From assembly GCF_001665575.1 (NCBI RefSeq), contig NZ_LZSU01000043.1, forward strand, positions 1 through 64,000: a stretch of DNA of 64,000 nt, read 5' to 3'. This document shows, one piece after another, positions 51,732 through 60,688 of the stretch. Under the pieces are notes generated by a model. It was given only the letters and a program-made list of their open reading frames with translations. It searched no databases and was not told the DNA's origin. Each line of letters opens with the position of its first letter. Positions within the stretch are counted from its first letter, which is position 1. Both the position numbers and the translations under genes were made by a program. The DNA is from Mycobacterium sp. 852013-51886_SCH5428379 (GTDB lineage Bacteria; Actinomycetota; Actinomycetes; Mycobacteriales; Mycobacteriaceae).

Positions 51732-53333
51732 GTGGACACGACTCCCATGCCGCCGAGCGCCGGCGAGATCGTCGGCGGCATCGCCGCGCGGGACATCGCT
51801 CGTCTGCTCGGCGAGAATTTGGTCATACCGGTGGCGCCGGCCGCTGACGAAGACGCCAGGCTCCGAACGGTGGGGGTGTTCGACGGATCGTCGGAGGACT
51901 GCCCGGACGTCCTTCTCGTGGTGGGCGTGGCGCCGTCCGACTGGCAGGAGGTCATCGTCCGGTCAGCCGGCGCGGGCGCCCGCGCGGTGATCGTCGGCCC
52001 GATCCCCGACGGCGTCCGCAATGAGGTCCGGTCGGCCGCCGTCCAGGCGGGGCTGTGTCTGCTCGAGCGTCGGGCGGAAGTGCCGTGGCTGGAGTTGTCC
52101 GATCTGGCCCGCGATCTGATGTCCCAGGCCGACACCGAGGAGATCCGGGAATCCGGTGTCGCGCTGGAGGATCTGGCCGGCGTGGCAGAGTCACTCGCGG
52201 AGATGCTCGGCGGCCACGTGATCATCGAGGACGCGAAGTTCCGGGTGCTGTCCTATTCGAGTTCCACCGGCCAGGTCGACCGCGGCCGGGATATCGCCAT
52301 CCTCGGCCGCCGGATCCCCGACGACTGGCTGCGGCATCTGGAATCTCTGGGCGTCATCGACACACTTCTGGGTACCGACGAGGTCGTGTCGATCGATAAC
52401 GGCCCCTTCGAAGCCCGTCGACGCCTACTGTGTTCCATTCGCGCGGAACGTTTCCTGCTCGGGGTGCTCTGGGTCGCCGAGGGCGAGACACCCCTACCCG
52501 GGGACATCGAGGAGCGCATGGTCGCCGCCGCACGTACCGCGGCGCCGTTCCTGCTGAAACATCAGGAGGCCGGCTTCCAGCGCCGGGCGTCGCAGAACAG
52601 GCAGCTGCGGCTGTTGCTCGACCAAGGGTCGATTCCCCGATCCACTGCCGAGGAGTACGGGTTGTCGCCGGCCGCCCGGTACACGGTGCTGGCTTTGCGG
52701 GCCTCTCCCGATGCACTGCTGACCAACCTCGACCGGAACCGCACCGTCGAATCCGTGGGGATGTACTGCCAGTCGTACCGATGGCGTGCCGTCACCACAG
52801 ACATCGGCCACACCGTCTACTGCGTGCTCGCTCACGACGGTGACACCTCCGATGCCCGCCTCGCCGCATTCGCCTCCTCCATGGGGGAACACGTCAGGCG
52901 CGCATTGCTGGGACGCGATATCCAGGTCGCGATCAGCCGGACCGTCCGTGCGCTGCCGGACATTCCCACCGCCCGGGGTCAGGTCGATGAGGTGCTCGAA
53001 ATCTGTTCACCGGCGGAAGGTTCGACGGTGACACCATTCGACGACGCGCTTGCGCGTATCGCCCTGGCCCGTGTCGGCCAGTTCGTTGCGGCCGCCGAGA
53101 TCGGCCATCCGAAACTGGACCGTCTGCGGGCCGAGGACGAGGCCAGCGGGTCGGAGTACACGGCGACGTTGTCGGCGTACCTGTCGGCGTTCGGCAACGT
53201 GACGGCCGCAGCCGATCACCTGAACATCCACGTGACCACGTTGCGCTACCGCTTGAAGCGGATCCAGGCCATCGCCGGGCTGGACCTCGACGATCCTGCG
53301 GAGCGGCTGCTGTGCGAACTGCTCCTGCGGTAA
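51732..53333 (+). CDS. PucR-family transcriptional regulator
   Basis: A 533-aa regulator. The N-terminal ~140 residues match the PucR purine-catabolism-like domain. A GGDEF-like central domain spans about 280-420. The C-terminal HTH_30 is YLSAFGNVTAAADHLNIHVTTLRYRLKRI (the last ~50 residues). Such regulators usually activate a neighbouring catabolic operon in response to its substrate. GTG 51732 is used, without a clear ribosome site. It is divergent from the amidohydrolase and upstream of the cyclase-SDR pair. Confidence 0.9.
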   Translation: MDTTPMPPSAGEIVGGIAARDIARLLGENLVIPVAPAADEDARLRTVGVFDGSSEDCPDVLLVVGVAPSDWQEVIVRSAGAGARAVIVGPIPDGVRNEVRSAAVQAGLCLLERRAEVPWLELSDLARDLMSQADTEEIRESGVALEDLAGVAESLAEMLGGHVIIEDAKFRVLSYSSSTGQVDRGRDIAILGRRIPDDWLRHLESLGVIDTLLGTDEVVSIDNGPFEARRRLLCSIRAERFLLGVLWVAEGETPLPGDIEERMVAAARTAAPFLLKHQEAGFQRRASQNRQLRLLLDQGSIPRSTAEEYGLSPAARYTVLALRASPDALLTNLDRNRTVESVGMYCQSYRWRAVTTDIGHTVYCVLAHDGDTSDARLAAFASSMGEHVRRALLGRDIQVAISRTVRALPDIPTARGQVDEVLEICSPAEGSTVTPFDDALARIALARVGQFVAAAEIGHPKLDRLRAEDEASGSEYTATLSAYLSAFGNVTAAADHLNIHVTTLRYRLKRIQAIAGLDLDDPAERLLCELLLR

Positions 53334-53416
53334 ACCGGCCGGCGCTTCCTCTGATCGTCGAGCGGATCGGGTCGACTTCTCTCCTGTGGGAGCAAACGAT
53401 TGGGGGCCGCGCGCCG

Positions 53417-53422
53417 TAGATT
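53417..53422 (+). promoter_or_regulatory. -10 element for leaderless cyclase mRNA
   Basis: TAGATT ends 6 bases before ATG 53429. There is no Shine-Dalgarno upstream of the ATG, so transcription probably starts at the start codon. Confidence 0.5.
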
Positions 53423-53428
53423 TCGGCC

Positions 53429-54397
53429 ATGACGACCAGCCAGCAATCCATCACCTTCGACCTCTTCCACGAGCTCTACGAGTCGTGCAACAACTGGGGC
53501 CGCTGGGGGAGTGAGGATCAGCGCGGCACGCTGAACTTCATCACCCCCGACGTGATCACCGCCGCCGCTTCGATGGTCCGGACCGGCAAGACCATCTCAC
53601 TGCAGTTGCCGCTCGACGGGGCGGGTCCGCAGACCGGCGCCTTCGGCCGGGTCAATCCGGTGCACCAGATGGCGGCCACCGGCACAGATCACCTGGCGGG
53701 CACGCAGACCTACAGCGCCGATCCGCTGGGTTGGGGTTTCGCCGATGACAGCCTGTTCCTGTTTCTGCAGGGCGGCACTCAATGGGACGCCCTCGGACAC
53801 ATCTTCCGGGACGGGAAGATGTTCAACGGGTTCAGCGCGGGCGAGGTGACATCCTCCGGCGCAGCGCGCGGCGGTGTGGAGCACATGCCGACGATCGCCA
53901 CACGCGGTGTGCTGCTCGATATTCCGCGTGTCAAGGGCAAGACGCACCTCGAGCCCGGGGAGGCGATCTACCCGGAGGACCTCGACGAGGCCTGCGACTT
54001 CCACGGCGTCACCGTCGGTCGCGGAGACATCGTGCTGATCCGGACCGGTGACATGGCTGCGCGGCGCGATCTGCCCGGTTGGGGCGGCTACTCCGCCGGT
54101 GACGCTCCCGGGCTTTCGCTGTCGGTGGCGCGCTGGCTGTACGAGAAAGAGGTCGCGGGAATCGCGACCGACACCTGGGGCGCCGAGGTTCGACCCAACG
54201 AACTCGAGGGAACGTTCCAGCCGCTGCACCTGGTGATGATCGTGTCCATGGGGTTGCTGGTCGGCGAGATCTGGTACCTCGACGCGCTCGCCGACGACTG
54301 CGCTGCCGACGGGCAGTACGACTTCCTTCTGGTCGGGCCGCCGCTGGTGATCCCCGGCGCCGTCGGCTCTCCGGTGAACCCCCAGGCCATCAAGTGA
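53429..54397 (+). CDS. Cyclase-family hydrolase (kynurenine-formamidase/isatin-hydrolase fold)
   Basis: A 322-aa PF04199-type metal hydrolase. The family motif HxGTHxDxxxH appears in altered form as LQGGTQWDALGHI, keeping the Asp and the last His while the first two His are Gln. This form occurs in a large actinobacterial clade. The following block has GDIVLIRTGDMA and a late Glu-containing segment. It is coupled to the SDR (GTGA). Reaction unknown; hydrolysis of a cyclic amide or lactone would fit the nearby Baeyer-Villiger enzyme. Confidence 0.85.
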   Translation: MTTSQQSITFDLFHELYESCNNWGRWGSEDQRGTLNFITPDVITAAASMVRTGKTISLQLPLDGAGPQTGAFGRVNPVHQMAATGTDHLAGTQTYSADPLGWGFADDSLFLFLQGGTQWDALGHIFRDGKMFNGFSAGEVTSSGAARGGVEHMPTIATRGVLLDIPRVKGKTHLEPGEAIYPEDLDEACDFHGVTVGRGDIVLIRTGDMAARRDLPGWGGYSAGDAPGLSLSVARWLYEKEVAGIATDTWGAEVRPNELEGTFQPLHLVMIVSMGLLVGEIWYLDALADDCAADGQYDFLLVGPPLVIPGAVGSPVNPQAIK

Positions 54398-55167
54398 CAG
54401 GGGGTGCGGTCGACGCCCTGGTGGGGGGCGCATCGCTGGCCGGCAGGCACGCCTGGGTGACGGGCGCCGGCTCGGGGATCGGCCGGGCGTCCGCTGTCGC
54501 GCTCGCCCGCCTGGGCGCGACCGCTCATCTCGTGGGCCGCACCGTCGAATCGCTGCAGGCGACGGCCCGTCTGATAGGTGAGTACGGCGGCTCGGCGGTG
54601 GTCCATGCCGGCGACGTGACCGACGGAGGGTTCGTCTCGGCGCTGATGGCCGACGAGCGCGTCGACGTCCTGGTCAACAGCGCTGGGCGCAACATTCCCC
54701 AGAGTGTCGACGAGATCACTGCGGAGACCTATGCGGCGGTCATGGACGTCAATGTCGCGGCCGTCCTGTTCGTGACGCAGCAAGCGGTCGCCCGCATGCG
54801 CGAGCACGGGCAGGGCGGGTCGATCGTGTCGATCGGATCGCAGATGGGTCATGTCGGCGGCCCGCAACGCACGCTGTACTGCACCTCGAAGTGGGCGCTG
54901 GAGGGAATGACGAAAGCGCTCGCTCTCGAACTGGCCGGTGAGGGCATCCGGGTGAACACCGTCGCCCCCACCTTCATCGAGACCGAGCTGACGGCGCAAA
55001 ACCTGGCCAAGCCCGAGTTCCGGGACTGGGTGCTGGGCGAGATCCCGATGCGCAGGCTGGGGACGGTGGACGAAGTCGCCGCTGCCGTCGCCTATCTCGC
55101 CAGCCCGGCGTCGTCGCTCACCACCGGCACCTCCCTGCTGGTCGACGGCGGGTGGACCGCGCACTGA
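54394..55167 (+). CDS. SDR-family oxidoreductase
   Basis: A 257-aa classical SDR. The cofactor loop is TGAGSGIGRAS, then NSAGRN, the catalytic Ser in SIGSQMG, YCTSK as the Tyr-Lys pair and the C-terminal TGTSLLVDGGW. An Arg in VGRTVES after strand 2 suggests NADP. Start GTG 54394 overlaps the cyclase stop, so the two are one operon. It ends 2 bases before the convergent monooxygenase. Confidence 0.92.
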   Translation: MTGGAVDALVGGASLAGRHAWVTGAGSGIGRASAVALARLGATAHLVGRTVESLQATARLIGEYGGSAVVHAGDVTDGGFVSALMADERVDVLVNSAGRNIPQSVDEITAETYAAVMDVNVAAVLFVTQQAVARMREHGQGGSIVSIGSQMGHVGGPQRTLYCTSKWALEGMTKALALELAGEGIRVNTVAPTFIETELTAQNLAKPEFRDWVLGEIPMRRLGTVDEVAAAVAYLASPASSLTTGTSLLVDGGWTAH

Positions 55168-55169
55168 GG

Positions 55170-56996
55170 TCAACCGAAGCTGACGCCCTCCAGCCGGCCG
55201 GTCGACCGCCAGTCGCTCAGCATGTCGAAGAAGTCCACGGACTTCCCGCCGAAGTTCGTCGCGAGCATCCCGTGCGGGTTGTCCTTATCGCCTTCGGAGC
55301 TCAGATAGCTCGGCGTGCACGCGTCATAGAACGCCTTCGCCTGACCCGACGCCTCGTTCATCGCCGCCAGCCATTCCTCTTCCGCCTCCGCCGTCGCCTC
55401 GATCGTCGCCGCCCCGCGCCGCGCCCATTCGCGCACTAGATAGGCGAAATGGCGGGCGCGCTCCTCGGCGGTGTGCGTGTAGTTCGGTGACACCCCAGAC
55501 TGCGTGTAGCCCAGGAAGAAACAGTTCGGAAAGCCGTGCGTCTGCAGACCGTGCAGCGTCCGCATCCCCTTCGCCCACTTGTCGCTCAGCCTCACTCCGT
55601 CGCGCCCGGTGATCTCGAAGCCGAGACGGCGGGTGAACTCGGTGCCCACCTCGAAGCCGGTCGCGAAGATCAGGGCATCGAGTTCGTATTCGACCCCGTC
55701 CACGACGGCGCAGGTGGGCGTGAACCGCTCCACTCCGCGCCCGTCGGTATCGACCAACACGACGTTGTCCCGGTTGAACGTCTCCAGATATTCGTCGTGA
55801 TAGCCCGGACGCTTGCAGTTCAGCTTGAACCACGGCTTGAGCGATGCGGCGGTCTTCGGATCCCGCACCGTCCGGCTGATCCTGGTGCGAAGCCGCTCCA
55901 TCGCCTCGTAGTCGGCACGGTCGAGGAACGCCTCCACCTCCTCCGGCGTCATCTCCCGTCCCAGGCGAGCCGTCTCCCGCGCCACCGCGGGTTCACCCAA
56001 CGCGAGCGCATTTCGCGTCCACCCGTCGTCGGTGAGGTCGACGTCCACCTCGACGCCGGCGGTCACGCGGCTGAAATTCTCCATCCGCTCGCGCTGCCAG
56101 CCCGGGTTCAGCCTGGCTGCCCACGCGGAATCCGTCGGTCGATTCCCCCGTTCGGCGACGGTGCTCGGAGTCCTCTGGAACACGAACAGCTTCTCCGACC
56201 ACCGGCCCAGGTGCGGGATGCACTGCAGTCCGGTCGCGCCGGTGCCGATGATGCCGACGCGCTTGTCGGCCAGTTTGGTCAAGCCGCCGTTCTCGTCGCC
56301 GCCGGTGTAGTCGTAGTCCCAGCGGCTGGTGTGGAACGTGTGCCCGCGAAATTCGTTGATGCCCGCAATTCCCGGCAGTTTCGGGCGCGTGAGCGATCCG
56401 GGTGACACCGCGGCCAGCGTGGCGGTCAACGCATCGCCACGATCGGTCGAGAACTCCCAGTGCTTCGCGTCGTCGTTCCACCGCATGTCGGTGACCGTGG
56501 TCTGCGGCAACGCGTTCCGGTAGAGCCCGTAGTGCCGCGCGACGGCCTGCAGATGCTCCCGGATCTCCGGCCCGTGTGCATACCGCTCGGAGGGTACGTA
56601 GCCGAGTTCTTCGAGCAGCGGCAGATAGATGTAGGACTCGATGTCGCACTGCGCACCCGGATAGCGATTCCAATACCACGTGCCGCCGAAATCACCTGCG
56701 GTGTCGACGATCCTGATGTCGTCGATCCCGACCTCCTGCAGTCGCACCGCTGCGATCAGGCTGCCGAGACCGCCGCCGATGATCACCACCTGACTGTGGT
56801 CGCGGACCGGCTCGCGTTCGAACCTGTCCACGTACGGGTCGTCGGCATAGTGCGAGAAGTCCGCGGTGACCTCCACGTACTGGTGCACCGTGTCGGGCCG
56901 CAACCGCTTGGCTCGTTCGGCCTCGTACTTCGCGCGCGTCCATTCGGCGTCGTAGGTGGCCGGCTGTGGGCCCGGGAAAGCAGCCGTCTGTGACAT
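55170..56996 (-). CDS. Type I Baeyer-Villiger monooxygenase
   Basis: A 608-aa flavin monooxygenase. The first Rossmann motif is VVIIGGGLGSLIAA, the BVMO fingerprint FRGHTFHTSRW fits FxGxxxHxxxW, and the second Rossmann motif is VGIIGTGATGLQ. A 90-residue N-terminal extension before the FAD site is typical of the cyclododecanone/steroid-ketone-type enzymes. It inserts oxygen next to a ketone using NADPH and O2. ATG 56996 (MSQTAAFPG) is used, with AGGAG ~10 bases upstream; an in-frame ATG at 57026 is possible. Confidence 0.93.
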   Translation of the reverse strand: MSQTAAFPGPQPATYDAEWTRAKYEAERAKRLRPDTVHQYVEVTADFSHYADDPYVDRFEREPVRDHSQVVIIGGGLGSLIAAVRLQEVGIDDIRIVDTAGDFGGTWYWNRYPGAQCDIESYIYLPLLEELGYVPSERYAHGPEIREHLQAVARHYGLYRNALPQTTVTDMRWNDDAKHWEFSTDRGDALTATLAAVSPGSLTRPKLPGIAGINEFRGHTFHTSRWDYDYTGGDENGGLTKLADKRVGIIGTGATGLQCIPHLGRWSEKLFVFQRTPSTVAERGNRPTDSAWAARLNPGWQRERMENFSRVTAGVEVDVDLTDDGWTRNALALGEPAVARETARLGREMTPEEVEAFLDRADYEAMERLRTRISRTVRDPKTAASLKPWFKLNCKRPGYHDEYLETFNRDNVVLVDTDGRGVERFTPTCAVVDGVEYELDALIFATGFEVGTEFTRRLGFEITGRDGVRLSDKWAKGMRTLHGLQTHGFPNCFFLGYTQSGVSPNYTHTAEERARHFAYLVREWARRGAATIEATAEAEEEWLAAMNEASGQAKAFYDACTPSYLSSEGDKDNPHGMLATNFGGKSVDFFDMLSDWRSTGRLEGVSFG

Positions 56997-57267
56997 CGCT
57001 GGCGTTCTCCTCGTCGTGGCCTCCACTAGGCCGCGTACGTTACAGATACTCCTGGAGATGTTACGTCCGACTCAGCCGCGTCGGTGCTCACCGCTCCTGG
57101 AGTCCTCAGGTCGGCCGGGGCAAGCGCGACACGAAACTTATGAACAACTATCACGATCTCCTCACGGTTCACTGCAGGAACAGCGGTAACAATGACCACT
57201 GTTGTAAGCCGACCGCACAGTCAGGGCGCCTCTCCACCCGCGTCCGGCGACTGAAAGAGGGTTTCCG

Positions 57268-57732
57268 TTGCACCTGCCCAAAGGACTGGCCGTGGCCGTC
57301 ACCGCGACTGCTCTGTCGGTGACGTCGACCGCGGTGGCGACCCCGAACGCTCAGGCCGGCACGGTCAACTGGGATGCCATTGCGCACTGTGAGTCCAGCG
57401 GAAACTGGGCGACCAACACCGGCAACGGTTTCTACGGCGGTCTGCAGTTCCTGCCCGCGACCTGGAAGGAGCACGGCGGAGTCGGCTCGCCGCACCAGGC
57501 CACACGCGAGCACCAGATCCTCATCGCCGAGCGGGTGCTGCGCACGCAGGGCATCGGTGCGTGGCCCGTTTGCGGTGCATTCGCACTGTCGCCGAGGTCC
57601 ACAGTGGCACCCGGAACCGGCAACGCCTGCCGGCTCATCGCCGGAATTCAACTCGGTGTCGTCAACCTCAACAGGATGTGCGTCGGGTTGATGCGGCAGG
57701 CGCAGGCCGTCGCCGCGCTGCTCAACGGCTGA
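57268..57732 (+). CDS. Resuscitation-promoting factor (short, secreted)
   Basis: A 154-aa secreted muralytic protein. A signal peptide (HLPKGLAVAVTATALSVTST, cut near AQA) is followed by the Rpf domain: WDAIAHCESSGNWATNTGNG with catalytic Glu and disulfide Cys, then FYGGLQFLPATW. The C-terminal extension after ~110 has three Cys residues and is not standard for RpfC/RpfE, which usually end soon after the domain. TTG 57268 follows GAGGG. The 271-bp region upstream is AT-richer than its surroundings and probably regulatory, but I recognise no riboswitch. Confidence 0.9.
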   Translation: MHLPKGLAVAVTATALSVTSTAVATPNAQAGTVNWDAIAHCESSGNWATNTGNGFYGGLQFLPATWKEHGGVGSPHQATREHQILIAERVLRTQGIGAWPVCGAFALSPRSTVAPGTGNACRLIAGIQLGVVNLNRMCVGLMRQAQAVAALLNG

Positions 57733-57766
57733 CGACGCTCCGTGTTACGTTCTAGCCGATAGCGTC

Positions 57767-57889
57767 TAGGGTTCCGACGCCCCGCGGGGTGTGGCTGGTC
57801 CGAGCGACGCCACCGCACCCCCCGGACGGGTTGCGGTCATCTGAACGGACAAAAGCCTGGAGGATCTCCGGTGGCGTGCCCCACGCCAC
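57767..57889 (+). promoter_or_regulatory. EamA promoter and structured leader
   Basis: TAGGGT (57767-57772) has a weak TTACGT 16 bases before it. The leader contains the perfect hairpin GTGGCGTG-CCC-CACGCCAC (57871-57889). It ends just before the AAGG ribosome site of a 7-8-codon leader ORF. Confidence 0.4.
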
Positions 57890-57901
57890 CGAGAAGGTCC
57901 G

Positions 57902-57925
57902 ATGATGCTGTTCGTGGTCCGATGA
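57902..57925 (+). CDS. Mini-ORF coupled to the EamA transporter start
   Basis: ATG ATG CTG TTC GTG GTC CGA TGA encodes MMLFVVR. AAGG stands 4 or 7 bases before its two ATGs. Its TGA overlaps the EamA ATG (ATGA at 57922). The transporter has no ribosome site of its own, so coupling through this ORF is likely. GGTCCGATGA occurs twice, around both starts, and may reflect a duplication. Confidence 0.45.
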   Translation: MMLFVVR

Positions 57926-58761
57926 CGCCGACCATCGCGTTCGCCGTCCTCTTCTCCGCGCTGCTGCATGCGGTGTGGAATTCGTTGGCGCACAATGTCA
58001 GTGACCGGTTGATCGGGTTCGCCCTCATCGGGTTGGTCGACTGTGTCGGAGGCTCGGTGATGGTGGCGTTCGCCGGGCTCCCGCCCGCCGGTGCGTGGCC
58101 GTTCATCATCGCCTCGGCGTTGCTGCACGTGGTCTACAACCTCATGCTGCTGCTGAGCTATCAGCTCGGCGAGTTCAGCCAGATGTACCCGTTGGCGCGG
58201 GGCACGTCGCCATGGGTGGTGGCGCTGGTCTCGGTGCTCATCCTGGGCAACGGCCTACCCGCCGCCGAACTGTTCGGGATCCTGCTCGTCTCCGGGGGCC
58301 TGATCGCCATCGTGTTCGCCGACGGCCGGCCGCGTCGGCGCGACGTACCCGCCCTCGCGGCCGCCATGGCGACCGGGCTGACCATCGCCGCCTACACCGT
58401 CGTCGACGGCGTCGGGGTCACGCAGGCACCGCTGTTCGCCTACACCGGTTGGATGTTCCTCTTACAGGGGCCTCCGCTGGCGATCATCGCCCTCGCCCGA
58501 CGGCGCGGCACGCTGGTTCCCGCGTTGCGCGGGTCGGCGGCGTCGGGAGTCGCCGGGGGCGTCATCTCGATCGCGGCCTACACGATCGTGCTGTGGGCCC
58601 AGACCAGCGGAGCCCTGGCAGCGATCGCCGCGCTCCGCGAGACCAGCATCGTCTTCGGGGCCCTCATCGGTGCCTGGTTCCTCGGCGAACGAATGGGGCA
58701 CCGCCGCGCCGTCGCGGCCGCCGTCGTGCTGGCCGGCGTCGTGCTCATCAGCATCGCCTGA
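57922..58761 (+). CDS. EamA/DMT-family transporter
   Basis: A 279-aa protein with 10 predicted helices in two EamA repeats. The first begins TPTIAFAVLFSALLHAVWN, the second near LAAAMATGLTIAAYTVVDG. Repeat ends show the PLARGTSPWVVAL and LRETSIVFGALIGAWFLGE phrases. Members export amino acids, metabolites or drugs; the substrate is unknown. ATG 57922 overlaps the leader mini-ORF; an in-frame GTG at 57871 lies inside a hairpin and is unlikely. Confidence 0.87.
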   Translation: MTPTIAFAVLFSALLHAVWNSLAHNVSDRLIGFALIGLVDCVGGSVMVAFAGLPPAGAWPFIIASALLHVVYNLMLLLSYQLGEFSQMYPLARGTSPWVVALVSVLILGNGLPAAELFGILLVSGGLIAIVFADGRPRRRDVPALAAAMATGLTIAAYTVVDGVGVTQAPLFAYTGWMFLLQGPPLAIIALARRRGTLVPALRGSAASGVAGGVISIAAYTIVLWAQTSGALAAIAALRETSIVFGALIGAWFLGERMGHRRAVAAAVVLAGVVLISIA

Positions 58762-58832
58762 GCCGCCGGCAGAAAAAAATTGCCGTAGCCATATCGGTCG
58801 CCCCGCGGGCTCCGATCCGTCAGACTCGGCCG

Positions 58833-59636
58833 GTGCTGGGTTGGCTTGCGGTCCTCGTCCTCGCCGTCGTGGTCGCATCGGCCGTCGCGGCGAAGTTGTT
58901 GATGCGCAGGCGGGCTCCCGACCCGGGGTGGTTCATCGACAGCACGCGGGCGGCGGGCACGCTGACGGTGATCGGCACCATGTTCTCCGTCCTGCTGGCG
59001 TTCACCATCTTCTTTGCGCTGCAGACGTATCAGAGCGCGCGGGACGGAGCGAGTATGGAGGCGATCGCGGTCACCGAACTGCACAACGTCGCCGACGTTC
59101 TCCAAGGACACGGCGCGGGCACCTTGCACGGAGATCTCGTCTGCTACGCCCGGGCCGTGATCGCCGACGAATGGCCGGCGATGACGCGAGGCGGCACGTC
59201 ACCGACAGCCCAATTCTGGGTCGACGCCATGGTCGATGACTTCGGCACGATCCAGCCCGACGGTCCTGCCGCGGAAGCCGCGTACGCACAGTGGTTCGAC
59301 CAGCAAGCAGAACGCCGAGACGGGCGCCGTGCCCGGGTCGCCGAAGCCACGCCGTCGGTACCTGTTCCGCTGTGGATCGTGCTGGGCATCGGGGCGGCGT
59401 CCGTCCTGACGTTCATGTGCGTCCAAGCCGACCGCCGGGAAAGCGCCGTCGTGCAGGCGCTGCCGATCGCGTTCGTCTCGGCGCTGGTGACGTCCGCGCT
59501 GCTCGTCGTCGGATTCCTCGACAATCCGTACTCGAGTTGGTCGGGCAGCATTCAACCGGACGAAATGCGCACCACTCTGAGCTACATCGACGACGGCGCG
59601 CCGGCACCGTGCGATGAGAGCGGCAACGCCACGTGA
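58833..59636 (+). CDS. DUF4239 (bestrophin-like) membrane protein
   Basis: A 267-aa membrane protein with about 4 helices: 1-20 (LGWLAVLVLAVVVASAVAA), ~45-65 (VIGTMFSVLLAFTIFFALQT), ~180-198 and ~208-230. The central hydrophilic domain holds QSARDGASMEAIAVTELHNV, typical of DUF4239, for which an anion-channel fold has been proposed. GTG 58833 opens directly on the first helix. It ends 58 bases before the TctC-like gene. Confidence 0.75.
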   Translation: MLGWLAVLVLAVVVASAVAAKLLMRRRAPDPGWFIDSTRAAGTLTVIGTMFSVLLAFTIFFALQTYQSARDGASMEAIAVTELHNVADVLQGHGAGTLHGDLVCYARAVIADEWPAMTRGGTSPTAQFWVDAMVDDFGTIQPDGPAAEAAYAQWFDQQAERRDGRRARVAEATPSVPVPLWIVLGIGAASVLTFMCVQADRRESAVVQALPIAFVSALVTSALLVVGFLDNPYSSWSGSIQPDEMRTTLSYIDDGAPAPCDESGNAT

Positions 59637-59694
59637 GGCCGGATCCCATAATGACAACCAATCGACACCACAACGTCAGGAGCGTCAGGCCCGA

Positions 59695-60672
59695 ATGATC
59701 AGATCCGCGACCACCGCCTTCCTCGCCGCAGCCCTCGTGCTGACGGGATGTCAAACCACCGAGGAGGCGGCCGCTCAGCCCGCGGTCACCTATCCCTCTG
59801 GGCCCGTCACGATGTCCGCGGGCGCGAATCCCGGCAGCGGACTGGATCTCACGATCCGGGCCGTCGTCGACTCACTCCAGGCGGAGAACCTCGTCACGGT
59901 GCCGCTGCCGGTGGAGAACCGTCCCGGCAACATCGGCGCGGACTGGCTGGCCACGATGGTCGAGAAGTACAGGGGCGCAGACAATCAAGTGTCGGCCACG
60001 TCGCTGTCGATGATGATGAACGAACTGCGCGGGATATCGCCGTACGGCGTCGATGACGTCACCATGATCGCGCGTCTGATGACCGAGTACTACGTCGTCG
60101 TCACCGATTCGGCTTCGCCCTACACGAATCTCGCGGATGTCATGACCGCGATCAAGGGGGAGCCCGGCGGTGTCCGGGTGGGCGCGGCCACCGACGATCA
60201 GGCGCCGTTCGACCTGTTGGTGTCGGCGGCAGGCGGGGACCCGTCGCTCATCGACTACGTCCCCTTCGAAGGCGGCGGCGACCAGACCAGGGCGCTCCTC
60301 GACCGAAACGTCGACGTCGCGGTCGGTGGCCTCAGCGAGTTCGTCGACCTGGTCCAGTCCGGCGAACTCCGGGCACTCGGCGTCCTGGCCGAACAGCGCC
60401 TACCCGGAGTCGACATCCCGACCGCGAGGGAGCAGGGGCTCGACGTCACCCTGTCCAACTGGCGCGGCCTTTACGGTCCGCCGGACATGCCGAAACCCGC
60501 GGTGGAGTACTGGCAACGGGTGTTGGGCGAGATGGTCGAGACACCGACGTGGAAGCAGGTCGCCGAGCGAAGCCACTTCACCACCACGTTCATGGTCGGG
60601 GACCAGTTCCAGGCATTCCTGGCCGAGACGCAGACCGACTTGAAAGCCGCGCTCGATCAAGCCGCACGGTGA
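59695..60672 (+). CDS. TctC/Bug-family substrate-binding lipoprotein
   Basis: A 325-aa lipoprotein with lipobox LVLTGC (Cys18). The TctC features are VTMSAGANPGSGLDLTIRAV, the ENRPGNIGADW loop and FEGGGDQTRALLDRNVDVAVG. Such receptors feed tripartite tricarboxylate transporters (TctAB), but no TctA or TctB gene is in the window, so it either serves a distant transporter or acts as a sensor. ATG 59695 is chosen because the signal peptide begins there. Confidence 0.87.
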   Translation: MIRSATTAFLAAALVLTGCQTTEEAAAQPAVTYPSGPVTMSAGANPGSGLDLTIRAVVDSLQAENLVTVPLPVENRPGNIGADWLATMVEKYRGADNQVSATSLSMMMNELRGISPYGVDDVTMIARLMTEYYVVVTDSASPYTNLADVMTAIKGEPGGVRVGAATDDQAPFDLLVSAAGGDPSLIDYVPFEGGGDQTRALLDRNVDVAVGGLSEFVDLVQSGELRALGVLAEQRLPGVDIPTAREQGLDVTLSNWRGLYGPPDMPKPAVEYWQRVLGEMVETPTWKQVAERSHFTTTFMVGDQFQAFLAETQTDLKAALDQAAR

Positions 60673-60688
60673 CAGCGACGCGACGTCG

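Noticed and set aside
57057..57267. ydaO (c-di-AMP) riboswitch upstream of the Rpf gene
   Set aside because: Such switches precede some actinobacterial rpf genes, but I could not find the conserved core segments here.
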